A stretch of 64,000 nucleotides of DNA from Halobacillus salinus (GTDB taxonomy: Bacteria > Bacillota > Bacilli > Bacillales > Halobacillaceae), in the NCBI RefSeq assembly GCF_004684905.1, contig NZ_SRJC01000008.1, forward strand, positions 62,001-126,000, given 5' to 3'. Below, one piece after another: positions 42,706 to 50,971 of the stretch; positions within the stretch are counted from its first letter, which is position 1; each line of letters begins with the position of its first letter. The position numbers and the translations under genes were made by a program. The notes beneath the pieces were generated by a model. That model worked only from the letters and a program-made list of their open reading frames with translations. It did no database searches and was not told where the DNA came from.

Positions 42706-43613
42706 GCACTCTCGCCTCCTGTCAGTTCTAAGAATTGGTCTTCCAATGTGTCTTTCAAAATGACTTCATACAACAGGACGCCTCGTTCGGAAGCGGTCGC
42801 AATGATTGTTGGTATCTGTTCCTGCTGAATCCCGGAAAGGACTATGTACTTGTGGTCTTGTTCAACGGTTCCGAACTCTTCAAGTACAGGAATCAGCTCT
42901 TCGTTCGATGTGGCACGGAACAAGGCTTTTACAGTTTTGTCGGAAGACTCTTCGCCTACAGAGAACTGTTTGACGAACTTCCCGTCCTGGATGATCAACA
43001 CTTCATCACACATCATTTCCGTTTCGGACAGCAGGTGCGTCGATACGAGCACAGTGACTTCTTCATCTTTTGCAAGCGTGCGAAGGTACGCCCGCAGCTG
43101 GCGGATTCCTTTCGGGTCGAGGCCGTTCGTCGGTTCATCGAGAATGAGTACGTTCGGTTTGTGAAGGAGGGCCTGCGCGATTCCGAGGCGCTGCTTCATC
43201 CCGAGCGAGTACGTTTTCACCTTATCGTTGATGGCACCTTTTAGTTCCACAAACTCGACGAGTTCGTCGATACGCTCCTGTGAAATCTTCGGTTTATGCA
43301 TGCGGGCGAAGTGACGCAAGTTCTCCATCCCCGACATCAAATTGTACATCTCTGGATTCTCGACAACGGCTCCAATCCGGGCAAGCGCATTGCTGCGATC
43401 TTTTTTTAAATCATATCCGTTCACGATGATGTCGCCTTTGTCTGCGTGCAGAAGGCTGACGAGCATACGGATCGTCGTCGTTTTCCCGGCTCCGTTCGGC
43501 CCAAGGAAACCGTAGATTTTTCCTTTGTCCAATTCGAAGGACAGGTCGTCGATGATCGTCTTTCTCTTGAAGGACTTCGTCAAGTTCCGGACGATAAGTG
43601 GTTTAGATGACAC
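42702..43613 (-). CDS. ABC transporter ATP-binding protein (BcrA-like)
   Basis: 303 residues, GTG start with AAAGGAG upstream. Walker A GPNGAGKTTT, signature YSLGMKQRL, Walker B VLILDEPTNGLDP and the H-loop STHLLSE are all present. The C-terminal ~85 residues are the DUF4162-like tail common in bacitracin/lantibiotic export ATPases. Forms an operon with the following permease. Confidence 0.88.
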   Translation of the reverse strand: MSSKPLIVRNLTKSFKRKTIIDDLSFELDKGKIYGFLGPNGAGKTTTIRMLVSLLHADKGDIIVNGYDLKKDRSNALARIGAVVENPEMYNLMSGMENLRHFARMHKPKISQERIDELVEFVELKGAINDKVKTYSLGMKQRLGIAQALLHKPNVLILDEPTNGLDPKGIRQLRAYLRTLAKDEEVTVLVSTHLLSETEMMCDEVLIIQDGKFVKQFSVGEESSDKTVKALFRATSNEELIPVLEEFGTVEQDHKYIVLSGIQQEQIPTIIATASERGVLLYEVILKDTLEDQFLELTGGESA

Positions 43614-43836
43614 AAAATCAGCTCCTTTTGTTTCTCTAATTTTAGTACGGATGGATTAAGGGAAAAGTTTCAAAATTTATCAGAAGGGATTTGGAGAAGG
43701 GAAGGGGTTTTATGGTAGGGTGAGAAGATGAAAATGGTGAAGATCCTTTACTTGAGAGGTTCACTAGGAGTCGAACTACATAGAAATAATTTATACATAA
43801 GGTCTTATGGCATACGACTGGAAAGGAGGGAGTGTC

Positions 43837-44130
43837 ATGATCTTCTCAGGAATGTTAATGATGCAAATTGTTATGAACGTCCTGATATCCTTAGGGTTCA
43901 TTTACAACACAGAAGAAAATAGACTCTCTAAGCTTGTGAAAGGTACTCTGAGTTTAGGTGTCGGTTGGGTGTTGCCATTTGGTTTCGGAGGTACTCTATC
44001 TGTACTGGTGAGTTTCATGCAATCTATTCCGAACTTGCTACAATTGTTTAATGTGATCGCTACAGGCGCGGTATTCGTCTGCTTCAACATTTTGCTCTAC
44101 AATCTTCACAATAGAGAAGAAGATTACTAG
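43837..44130 (+). CDS. Small membrane protein, unknown
   Basis: 97 residues from the ATG at 43837, with AAAGGAGGG eight bases upstream; the frame extends to 43807 without a site. Hydrophobic segments at about 2-20, 34-55 and 67-87. Not recognised. A hairpin follows the stop. Confidence 0.62.
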   Translation: MIFSGMLMMQIVMNVLISLGFIYNTEENRLSKLVKGTLSLGVGWVLPFGFGGTLSVLVSFMQSIPNLLQLFNVIATGAVFVCFNILLYNLHNREEDY

Positions 44131-44139
44131 ATTTATTCA

Positions 44140-44168
44140 GTGCCTGTCCCTATGTCGGTCGGGCATTT
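44140..44168 (+). terminator. Imperfect GTGCCTG hairpin with T run
   Basis: TGCCTGTCC pairs with GGTCGGGCA (one mismatch, one wobble), followed by six T residues. The GTGCCTG arm links it to the second repeat family. Confidence 0.55.
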
Positions 44169-44235
44169 TTTCTTGGAAAAAGGAGAACGGGGGTGTGTTA
44201 GGATGATAATAGAAGATTTTGTTAGGAGAGATAAA

Positions 44236-44493
44236 ATGAAACAAGTGAATTTGAGAATTCCACTCACAATCCTATCGATAGGTCTGATGACGATATTCGT
44301 CGAGGCGATCCCTGGATCGGTTCTATCAAGTCTGAGCGCAATTTTTGTCTATGTGCTGCCACTTGTGATTGTGGGAGCTCTATTTGCTGTTTTCGAAATG
44401 ACGAAACTGAATGGAAGGAAAGTACCTATTGGTATAGCGGCAGTGATTATCGTATTAGGACTAGCATTGGAGCCGATGGTTGGTCTTATTTAA
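44236..44493 (+). CDS. Small membrane protein, unknown
   Basis: 85 residues from the ATG at 44236, with TTAGGAGAG upstream; the long upstream part of the frame overlaps a terminator hairpin. Three hydrophobic segments (about 8-24, 31-52, 64-82). Not recognised. The next gene follows after 14 bases and is probably co-transcribed. Confidence 0.58.
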   Translation: MKQVNLRIPLTILSIGLMTIFVEAIPGSVLSSLSAIFVYVLPLVIVGALFAVFEMTKLNGRKVPIGIAAVIIVLGLALEPMVGLI

Positions 44494-44507
44494 AAGGAGG
44501 ATTTGTT

Positions 44508-45104
44508 GTGAAGTGGATTAAATTGGCGGTCCTTGGATGTTTCCTAGTCGTCGGTATCTTTGGTTGCGATGCAAGTCAAGATGCTGAAGAAGGGATGGAG
44601 AACCAAGAGGCTGTTTCTCAAGAAGCGGAAGAGAGTGATGACGGTAACAGCAATTCGTTTAGCCTAGGTAGTTTTGAGACAATCAAGGAAAATAAAGATC
44701 TCGGTACATACGAGCTGGGACCTCTGTCTATTGAAATGAAGGGTGTGTATCTTCAGGAAGGTACACTGAATGAAGGGTTACCGCGGGAACGATACGGGAA
44801 AGAGGTGGAGTTAGTGGTGCTCATGATGAGGACGAATGCGGAACAAACGGACTTAGAATTTGCTAATGAACATTTCTCTATAAAAGTCGGTAACGAAAAG
44901 GTCGATGAGCCATCGGCTTTACTCAGTTCTGCCATTTACCCGCTCGCGCTTGAGATGGAAGATCGCCCTGCCCAGATGACCTTCGTGCTGGAAGAAACGG
45001 AAGTGAAGAGTGTGGAAGAAGTGCAGCTGACTATTGCTCCTCCTATATCGGAAGCGGGAGAACCGTTAGGGGAAGAAATTACGAAAATCATTACCTTTGA
45101 TTGA
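44508..45104 (+). CDS. Lipoprotein with a DUF4352-like domain
   Basis: 198 residues, GTG start after AAAAGGAGG. The lipoprotein signal peptide ends in the lipobox GIFGC (Cys at 20), followed by an acidic linker rich in Glu, Gln and Ser. The mature domain (TYELGPLSIEMKGVYL ... GKEVELVVLMMRTNAEQ ... PAQMTFVLEETEVKSVEEVQL) has the beta-sandwich pattern of DUF4352/DUF5067-type lipoproteins (moderate confidence). Anchored outside the cell, function unknown. Confidence 0.7.
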   Translation: MKWIKLAVLGCFLVVGIFGCDASQDAEEGMENQEAVSQEAEESDDGNSNSFSLGSFETIKENKDLGTYELGPLSIEMKGVYLQEGTLNEGLPRERYGKEVELVVLMMRTNAEQTDLEFANEHFSIKVGNEKVDEPSALLSSAIYPLALEMEDRPAQMTFVLEETEVKSVEEVQLTIAPPISEAGEPLGEEITKIITFD

Positions 45105-45249
45105 AGCCCTGATAGTGTGAGCATGATTACGAGCCGGAAAGGATCATCGAGTTCGTTCAAGTTATGGCAGAATATGCCGATAATATACCTACAATGTTTT
45201 AGTAACGTTCAGAAGACAACGTTTTTATAGGATTTGATGTTTCTTAGAT

Positions 45250-45281
45250 GGTCAGCATCTGATGCTGACTTTTTCTTTTTT
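45250..45281 (+). terminator. Terminator downstream of the lipoprotein gene
   Basis: GTCAGCAT pairs with ATGCTGAC across CTG, followed by TTTTTCTTTTTT. It lies about 145 bases after the stop; nothing else is seen between. Confidence 0.75.
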
Positions 45282-45312
45282 ACGTACTGGATTGTTAATA
45301 TTTTGGTTTATT

Positions 45313-45341
45313 TTGGTAATAATCATAAACTATGCTATTCT
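45313..45341 (+). promoter_or_regulatory. Sigma-A-type promoter of sda
   Basis: TTGGTA at 45313-45318, a 17-base spacer, and TATTCT at 45336-45341 with a TG-C extension (TGCTATTCT). No DnaA box of the TTATCCACA type, as precedes sda in B. subtilis, is seen here. Confidence 0.55.
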
Positions 45342-45382
45342 TGGTTAGTGGGTAAAAGTTACTAGGTTAGGGCGTGGGGTAA

Positions 45383-45532
45383 ATGAAAAAGCTGTCTAAC
45401 GAAGCACTACTTACAGCGTACCAGAAGGCAGTGAAAGAGAAGTTGGATCCGGATTTTATTACATTGATTGAGACGGAGATGGAGGTTAGGAAACTACCTA
45501 TTCTTAAGGAAGTTCCGTTTGAAGACGAGTAA
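45383..45532 (+). CDS. sda: Sporulation histidine kinase inhibitor Sda
   Basis: 49 residues beginning MKKLSNEALLTAYQKAVK and continuing DPDFITLIETEMEVRKL. This matches Sda in size and in the order KLSDELL...Y..A......FI.LIE.E..RR. Sda is a two-helix hairpin that binds the dimerisation domain of KinA/KinB and blocks the sporulation phosphorelay when replication is perturbed. The C-terminal tail (PILKEVPFEDE) differs from the B. subtilis end. A weak site (GTGGGG) precedes the ATG. Monocistronic, with promoter at 45313 and a strong terminator downstream. Confidence 0.85.
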   Translation: MKKLSNEALLTAYQKAVKEKLDPDFITLIETEMEVRKLPILKEVPFEDE

Positions 45533-45625
45533 TTAATTTAAGCAATAGAGGAGTTCAAAAAGTTTAAAGTTAAAACATACATACTTATTGTATAAAAATG
45601 TTACCCGTTCATATTTGAAGTAATT

Positions 45626-45677
45626 AAAAACGTTGCCGGAGATCTCTATAGATGAGTATCCGGCAACGTTTTTTTAA
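45626..45677. terminator. Bidirectional terminator between sda and the leftward ABC operon
   Basis: AAAAACGTTGCCGGA pairs with TCCGGCAACGTTTTT across a 21-base loop, with T runs on both strands. It ends next to the permease stop. Confidence 0.88.
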
Positions 45678-46798
45678 ATAATATCAACTGTTGATTCTTT
45701 CCTACTTCTCCAAAGATAAAAGGAAAGGCAGGAAGTAGGTAAAAGAATAATCCCCACCCAATAAGTCCAAAGAGGATATTCCATGCTGAAAAGTCTGAAA
45801 AGCAGGAACGTAGCGAGAACTAAGACCATTCCGGTTGCAATTGGAATTAGTGTTCCCAAAAGTGCGGTGTAATGAGATGCTAAACGAGAAAAAATAAGTG
45901 TCGATAATGCACCACAAAGAGCTGCTCCATAAATGATTGCGATGGTGATTCCTATGTATTGCCCGAAAGTGAGGTCATACCAGAACAACACGGTGCGGCT
46001 TAGCTGGAACGAATAGAGAGAACTCTCCAAGAACATACCGATACCATTTCGAGAGTAAAGCACAAAGAATGCTCCAAGGTAGGTAGTTGTAACAACTAGT
46101 GTGGTGACAAGAGATGCAAATAGTTTTCCTTGAAAGAGTGACCTTCCTTTCTTGGTCACGTATTGAACTGGGAGCATGTTCTTTCTTTGATCCGGGAGAT
46201 GAACTCGACCTAAAAGGATAACCACAGCGATTAAAACCAGTACACCTGTATATAAAATCAGGGTTTGGAAGTTGTCGTAAATAACCGATGGGAGAATGGA
46301 TTCAAAGTTCGATTCTATTCCCGTCTGTTCCGACAAGGCTTCTTTGTCATCGTAATCGTTCATGAGGTTATCGTAAGCTTGTATCTTCCAAAAAGCATTT
46401 ACTTCATCCTCGAAATATATTTCAGTATATAATTGATTTACTTTTTTATATTCTTCTGTTCCGCGTTCTGTGTTTGACAATTCTCTTTGTAGTGATTGGT
46501 AAGAGCTGATGTTCAATTGATTAGCTGTTTCGTTAGTCCTGAGGTATTCTTTAGCCTCTTGAATTGTTTCCGAATACCATTCTTGAACTTGAGTGTATTC
46601 GGATTCATTCAGTGACGGTCCGAAATCTTCAATAAGTTCTATGCTGATTTGGTAATGGTCGAGTGCAGGTCTTCCATTAGGAAAGTTTTCAAAATGGAAG
46701 GATAGAAATAATTGATAAAACAATAGACTTATCAATACAATTCCAGATAACACCTTTGGATTCCATATTTTCTTCATTTCATGCCAGAAAATCGTCAC
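45674..46798 (-). CDS. Large-loop ABC transporter permease, second subunit
   Basis: 374 residues from a GTG at 46798 just after GGAGGGG; the frame reaches 46879 but overlaps the previous gene. One helix near the N-terminus (VLSGIVLISLLFYQLFLSF), a ~150-residue extracellular charged loop, then five hydrophobic segments in the C-terminal half. The layout mirrors the preceding permease, so they are likely two halves of one exporter. Last gene of the sigma-controlled operon. Confidence 0.7.
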   Translation of the reverse strand: MTIFWHEMKKIWNPKVLSGIVLISLLFYQLFLSFHFENFPNGRPALDHYQISIELIEDFGPSLNESEYTQVQEWYSETIQEAKEYLRTNETANQLNISSYQSLQRELSNTERGTEEYKKVNQLYTEIYFEDEVNAFWKIQAYDNLMNDYDDKEALSEQTGIESNFESILPSVIYDNFQTLILYTGVLVLIAVVILLGRVHLPDQRKNMLPVQYVTKKGRSLFQGKLFASLVTTLVVTTTYLGAFFVLYSRNGIGMFLESSLYSFQLSRTVLFWYDLTFGQYIGITIAIIYGAALCGALSTLIFSRLASHYTALLGTLIPIATGMVLVLATFLLFRLFSMEYPLWTYWVGIILLPTSCLSFYLWRSRKESTVDII

Positions 46799-46809
46799 TA
46801 TACCCCTCC

Positions 46810-48021
46810 TTATATAAGCGATTGCCGAAGAAATCTTCGATAGCTTGTGTAGCATAGAAATGTGAGAGCAGTTCCCCATGTGGTGATCGTTGCGGCTTCA
46901 TAAAAAGGGAACACCGTCAGTGGGTTATTTATCGTAAACCAAGTCTGTGGGTTCATCATCATAGTGAACGGGGTGAACTGTCCTGCAAAGAAAAGCGGCG
47001 TGTTCCCTGGAATTAGTCCTGCCAACAATGTGAAAGCCCCGAATAAGATTGCGAAGGCGATATAGCTGTAATAACTATTCCTCCATTTAATAGACAAAAG
47101 GTAAGTGAGCGATGAGAACAGTGTCTGAAGCAACAGTCCGGTCCCAATGAAGAAAAATAGATATTCAAGAAAGGTAAGGTTCCACCACGTAATATAGGGC
47201 AATTCCGTCTCGGCCATAAAGATATTACTGAAGGAAGAGAAGAAAACACCTCTATAATCGTACATCAGGAAGTAAATTGCGAGAGAGATCGTGAATAGTA
47301 ACGAAGAAAAGGTGAAACTTGAGATACAAGCAGCAATCCATTTATCTTTCATTAATTTTCGTCCTCTCTTCGTTGAAAATAGAGTACTATCCGTACGATT
47401 TTCGAACTCGAAAGTGGTTATATAAGCAGAAATAAGAACCGTCAGTACCATCGCTTCAAATAACAAAAATCTCCCTAAGTCTTTGAATAAAAGGGTGTGC
47501 ATCTCAAACTTGAACCCGTTGAAAAAGAAGGAAAGGTGTTCTTGGTTACCTACAAGTTCTTTTTTTCTTTGCTCGGCCTTTTTGTATTGTTGATTCAGGA
47601 CATCTTCAGCTCCACCATTAAGTCCGTACATATTTACAGCAGAGGATCCGATGGATTTAAAATCAATACTTTTATAATAGGTGTCTGCGCCATTTCCAAT
47701 CTCCATATAGTTTTGCAGTTGCTTAAAGTACTCTAAGGTTGAGGTTGGAATTTCTTGTTCTGCTTCCATCACTTCGCTAAGTGACTCGAAGTCCCTTTTG
47801 GTGGACGAGTTTACTGTCTCCAAGCTATCCTGCTCGATATTGGAAAGTACGCTCTCGGTTGCCTTATTTCCGTATTGTTCGATTAAGTCAGGGACAAAGG
47901 AAAGTTCCTGCCTCACGTGTGCATGAGTTGAAATAACCAGTATATTTATTAGAAGGAAAAATAGTATCAAACCATACAAAGTGGGAGAACGAAAAGATTT
48001 AAATAGCTCATGCTTAACCAT
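46810..48021 (-). CDS. Large-loop ABC transporter permease, first subunit
   Basis: 403 residues. It begins MVKHELFKSFRSPTLYGLI, with one helix at about 15-33 followed by a ~150-residue extracellular loop (QELSFVPDLIEQYGNKATES ...) and five hydrophobic segments after residue 175. It overlaps the ATPase stop by eight bases. The long loop between helices 1 and 2 is typical of ABC-2 permeases that move peptides or sense cell-envelope agents. Confidence 0.72.
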   Translation of the reverse strand: MVKHELFKSFRSPTLYGLILFFLLINILVISTHAHVRQELSFVPDLIEQYGNKATESVLSNIEQDSLETVNSSTKRDFESLSEVMEAEQEIPTSTLEYFKQLQNYMEIGNGADTYYKSIDFKSIGSSAVNMYGLNGGAEDVLNQQYKKAEQRKKELVGNQEHLSFFFNGFKFEMHTLLFKDLGRFLLFEAMVLTVLISAYITTFEFENRTDSTLFSTKRGRKLMKDKWIAACISSFTFSSLLFTISLAIYFLMYDYRGVFFSSFSNIFMAETELPYITWWNLTFLEYLFFFIGTGLLLQTLFSSLTYLLSIKWRNSYYSYIAFAILFGAFTLLAGLIPGNTPLFFAGQFTPFTMMMNPQTWFTINNPLTVFPFYEAATITTWGTALTFLCYTSYRRFLRQSLI

Positions 48022-48898
48022 ACTTTATTTCCTCAGATGATTCGGTTTCTTCTTCAAATACATACAGGAAGACATCTTCCAACGTTGGCTCCACTTTATT
48101 CCATGGTCCGGTTTCAGTTGCTACGAACCGAACTGTCATTTTGTTCTTCTCTTGTTTTTCTGATAAGACAGAATGAGTGGCTCGGAATTTTTCTAATTCT
48201 GAAAATGGTAGCGTTGTTTCAAACAGTCTTTCCTCCAACAGCTTGTTCAGTTCTTGCTGAGGCATGCTGTAGAGTATTCGATTGTCCTTAATCATGATTA
48301 TTTCATTAGCAATAGACTCAACATCTGACACGATGTGGGTGGATAGTAAGATGATTCTGTCACGAGCTAAAGTTGAAAGTAACCGCTTGAACCTAGCCCG
48401 TTCTTTCGGGTCGAGTCCGGCGGTAGGCTCATCAAGAATTACGACTTTTGGGTCATTCAACAGAGCTTGGCAAATACCGATACGTTGAAGCATGCCCCCT
48501 GAGAAAGTTTTGAGTTTTTTCTTCGCTACATTTGGAAGGCCAACGATTTCAAGCAGTTCTCTAATTCTTTGTTTTGCTTTCTGTTTATTGAGTCCTTTTA
48601 GAGCAGCAACGTACAGTAAATACTTTTCTGCCGTGTAGGATTTATAATATCCGAAATCTTGTGGAAGGTACCCAAGAATATCACGGTAATCTTCTCCTAA
48701 GTTGATGATGTCTTCTCCTTGATAGGTGATCTCGCCATCAGTAGGAAAAGTCAGTGTTACAAGCATCTTCATCAAGGTGGTTTTGCCAGCGCCATTAGGA
48801 GCGAGTAGCCCGTAAATGCCATGATCAAATTGGAGGTTAATGTCTTCTAAAGCAGTAAATGATTTGTATTTCTTTGTTACGTTATGAACTTCTAACAT
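48014..48898 (-). CDS. ABC transporter ATP-binding protein
   Basis: 294 residues. Walker A APNGAGKTTLM, Q-loop YLPQDFG, signature FSGGMLQRI, Walker B VVILDEPTAGLDP and H-loop STHIVSD are intact. It overlaps the upstream membrane gene and the downstream permease, so translation of the operon is coupled. The C-terminal tail after the H-loop (~90 residues) is typical of drug or bacteriocin exporters. Confidence 0.88.
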   Translation of the reverse strand: MLEVHNVTKKYKSFTALEDINLQFDHGIYGLLAPNGAGKTTLMKMLVTLTFPTDGEITYQGEDIINLGEDYRDILGYLPQDFGYYKSYTAEKYLLYVAALKGLNKQKAKQRIRELLEIVGLPNVAKKKLKTFSGGMLQRIGICQALLNDPKVVILDEPTAGLDPKERARFKRLLSTLARDRIILLSTHIVSDVESIANEIIMIKDNRILYSMPQQELNKLLEERLFETTLPFSELEKFRATHSVLSEKQEKNKMTVRFVATETGPWNKVEPTLEDVFLYVFEEETESSEEIKYG

Positions 48899-49644
48899 TG
48901 TGCGACTCCTCTCGACTGATGTAAGAATTTCGACAGTTGTTTAACATACAAATAGGCAGAAATGATTGTAATCAAAAGATAGATAGAATATGGAATTGTT
49001 TGAATAAGCGTTCCATACGTCTCTCCTGCTAAGCTGTAGAGTACAACGTTTAACACTACCCATCCAACGATTACGGTGATTGGCTGGAAGCTTTGTCTGC
49101 TTAAATGATAAATGGATAGGAACGTTGCCGAGCAAATGAATAGAGAGGTGAAGCACAATAACAAAGCAAACAAGACGTTAAAGTCAGATTGCAAAGACAG
49201 CAATATAAGAACGAATCCATCCATAATCATGGCCAGTAGACTGAATACAAACATACGCAATGCTGCTAAGGTCGTTACGTCATACTTACAGACCATCTCC
49301 ACTTCGAATGTCGGATGATTTTGTTTCTGGATAAAGAAAAAATAAACTAGGACACCATATAAGACTGGAGATAAGGTGAACGAAACGGCATAGATATTCC
49401 ACTCATCCCAAGGTATCCAGCTGCTAGTCAAGGTAAGGGAACCAAGTATGATCATGATAGCCGTGATGAGCGTAAACAAGATTTCTGCTGAGTCACGAAA
49501 TACATGTTTCCACCCTACTTCCTTTATGATGGTAAAAAAGCTGGAAAAAGAACTTTTCTTTGAGGGTAATCCTTCTTCTATAATCCTATCAATTTGATAT
49601 TTCATCTCTTTTTGGTTCGGGTAAGGAATGCGGTCTCTCTCCAA
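48892..49644 (-). CDS. Six-helix membrane protein in the sigma/ABC operon
   Basis: 250 residues, TTG start with AAGGAGGAG upstream, two bases after the sigma stop. A ~50-residue cytoplasmic N-terminus (DRIPYPNQKEMKYQIDRII) precedes six hydrophobic segments (about 56-75, 84-103, 126-147, 153-172, 184-203, 210-232). Its place directly after the sigma gene is where an anti-sigma factor is expected, and the cytoplasmic N-terminus could fill that role (inference). It lacks the zinc-finger motif of ZAS anti-sigma proteins. Confidence 0.62.
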   Translation of the reverse strand: MERDRIPYPNQKEMKYQIDRIIEEGLPSKKSSFSSFFTIIKEVGWKHVFRDSAEILFTLITAIMIILGSLTLTSSWIPWDEWNIYAVSFTLSPVLYGVLVYFFFIQKQNHPTFEVEMVCKYDVTTLAALRMFVFSLLAMIMDGFVLILLSLQSDFNVLFALLLCFTSLFICSATFLSIYHLSRQSFQPITVIVGWVVLNVVLYSLAGETYGTLIQTIPYSIYLLITIISAYLYVKQLSKFLHQSRGVAQC

Positions 49645-49645
49645 T

Positions 49646-50191
49646 TCAAAGCTCCTCCTTCAATTGTTCTCTGAGTTTTCCTATAGCTCGGTAATACTTC
49701 GATTTGACTGTCGATTCATTTTGATCAATCTCAACACTAATATCCTCGAAAGTGCGCTCCCCAAGTAGCTTCATTCTTACAATCATCTCTGTCTCCTTTT
49801 CAAAAGTGCTCAGAACATCTAACGCTCGTTGTGCTTCCTCCCGGGTTTCCAAGTTAGCTGTGAAACTACTCGGTTCCATCAGGATTTCTTCTTGCAAGGG
49901 AATACCTTGATTTTTTTGTTTGTAATGCTTGGATCTGTAATAATCCACAATGCGGGATTTAGCAATCTGGTATAACCAAGTCCTGAAAGAAGCGCGTCCG
50001 TCAAAGCGGTGTATGCTCTTCAACATACTTATGAAAATCTCTTGTGTAATATCTTTTGCAAGTTCTTTCTCATATAGCTGCTTGAATGCATAGGCGAACA
50101 TTTCCCTGTAATAAGATTGGATCAACTCATCGGCGCTTTTCTTATTTGCTTGTTTCTGTATGTCTCTGATTAAGCGTTTTTCCTTGTTCAT
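49646..50191 (-). CDS. ECF-type sigma factor heading an ABC exporter operon
   Basis: 181 residues, AAGGAG upstream of the ATG. Region 2 (SYYREMFAYAFKQLYEKELAKDITQEIFISML, RASFRTWLYQIAKSRIVDYYR) and region 4 (VRMKLLGERTFEDISVEIDQNESTVKSKYYRAIGKL) are clear. The operon sigma - membrane protein - ABC ATPase - two permeases recalls the B. subtilis sigY-yxlCDEFG operon in plan. The divergent neighbour is also an ECF sigma gene. Confidence 0.88.
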   Translation of the reverse strand: MNKEKRLIRDIQKQANKKSADELIQSYYREMFAYAFKQLYEKELAKDITQEIFISMLKSIHRFDGRASFRTWLYQIAKSRIVDYYRSKHYKQKNQGIPLQEEILMEPSSFTANLETREEAQRALDVLSTFEKETEMIVRMKLLGERTFEDISVEIDQNESTVKSKYYRAIGKLREQLKEEL

Positions 50192-50220
50192 AGCTGCTCC
50201 TTATTTACTGTTCTGACTAT

Positions 50221-50250
50221 ATAGTCGTTAAAGGTAAGTGGATAGTTTTA
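50221..50250 (-). promoter_or_regulatory. Candidate ECF promoter, leftward sigma operon
   Basis: On the minus strand TAAAAC (50250-50245), a 17-base spacer and CGACTAT (50227-50221). The -10 form CGAC is used by several Bacillus ECF factors; the -35 is one base off TGAAAC. Suggests autoregulation. Confidence 0.4.
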
Positions 50251-50357
50251 TATTTTCAAAAAAATTTTTGAGTCGCATTGGACTTTACCGGTGCAAGTCA
50301 GAATAGACACTTTTGGATATGCTCCTCGCTATCAATAGGTCTTATTTTTGAGAAAAA

Positions 50358-50385
50358 TGAAACATTTTGACAGAACCTTTAGTCT
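50358..50385 (+). promoter_or_regulatory. Candidate ECF promoter, rightward sigma operon
   Basis: TGAAAC at 50358-50363, a 17-base spacer, then AGTCTG starting at 50381. TGAAAC is the consensus ECF -35; AGTC differs from CGTC at the first base. It lies 35 bases before the sigma start. Confidence 0.48.
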
Positions 50386-50419
50386 GTAAGGGTAATGGAA
50401 GGTAGAAAGGGGGCCGCGT

Positions 50420-50971
50420 ATGGAATTTGAATCACTTCCCGCAACGAACGAAGAAATAGACAAAGACCAACTCATACATGAATTCATGAACAACTACTCC
50501 AAACAGGTTTATTTACTTGCGTACTCCTATGTGAAAGATCAGGGGCTAGCGGAGGACATTACGCAGGATGTTTTCCTCAAGTGCTACCGGCACCTGCACA
50601 AGTTCCGTGAGGACGCGTCACCGAAGACGTGGGTTCTGAAAATCACGGTGAACACGGCGAAAGATTACATCAAAAAGAAAAGTTTCCATACGCTGAAGCT
50701 CTCTATTGAGAAGTTCGAGAACAAGCTGAAGGGCGCAAGTGTCGAAACCGAAGTCGTCGAGCAAGAAAAGAAGGACGAGGTGCTCGAGGCTGTACTTTCG
50801 ATGAAGCAGAAGTATCGCGAGGTCATCTATTTCTATTACTTTCAAGATTTGAAGATAGACGAAATCAAGGATGCGCTTGGGCTCAATGAGAACACGGTGA
50901 AAACGAGGCTGACGAGAGGCCGGGCGATATTGAAAGAAATTCTCCAAAAGGAGGGGCTGGACCATGGATGA
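50420..50971 (+). CDS. ECF-type sigma factor
   Basis: 183 residues, GAAAGGGGG upstream. Regions 2 (NNYSKQVYLLAYSYVKDQGLAEDITQDVFLKCYRHL, TWVLKITVNTAKDYIKKK) and 4 (QKYREVIYFYYFQDLKIDEIKDALGLNENTVKTRLTRGRAILK) are intact. It overlaps the following anti-sigma gene by eight bases. This is the third ECF factor in 16 kb. Confidence 0.9.
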   Translation: MEFESLPATNEEIDKDQLIHEFMNNYSKQVYLLAYSYVKDQGLAEDITQDVFLKCYRHLHKFREDASPKTWVLKITVNTAKDYIKKKSFHTLKLSIEKFENKLKGASVETEVVEQEKKDEVLEAVLSMKQKYREVIYFYYFQDLKIDEIKDALGLNENTVKTRLTRGRAILKEILQKEGLDHG

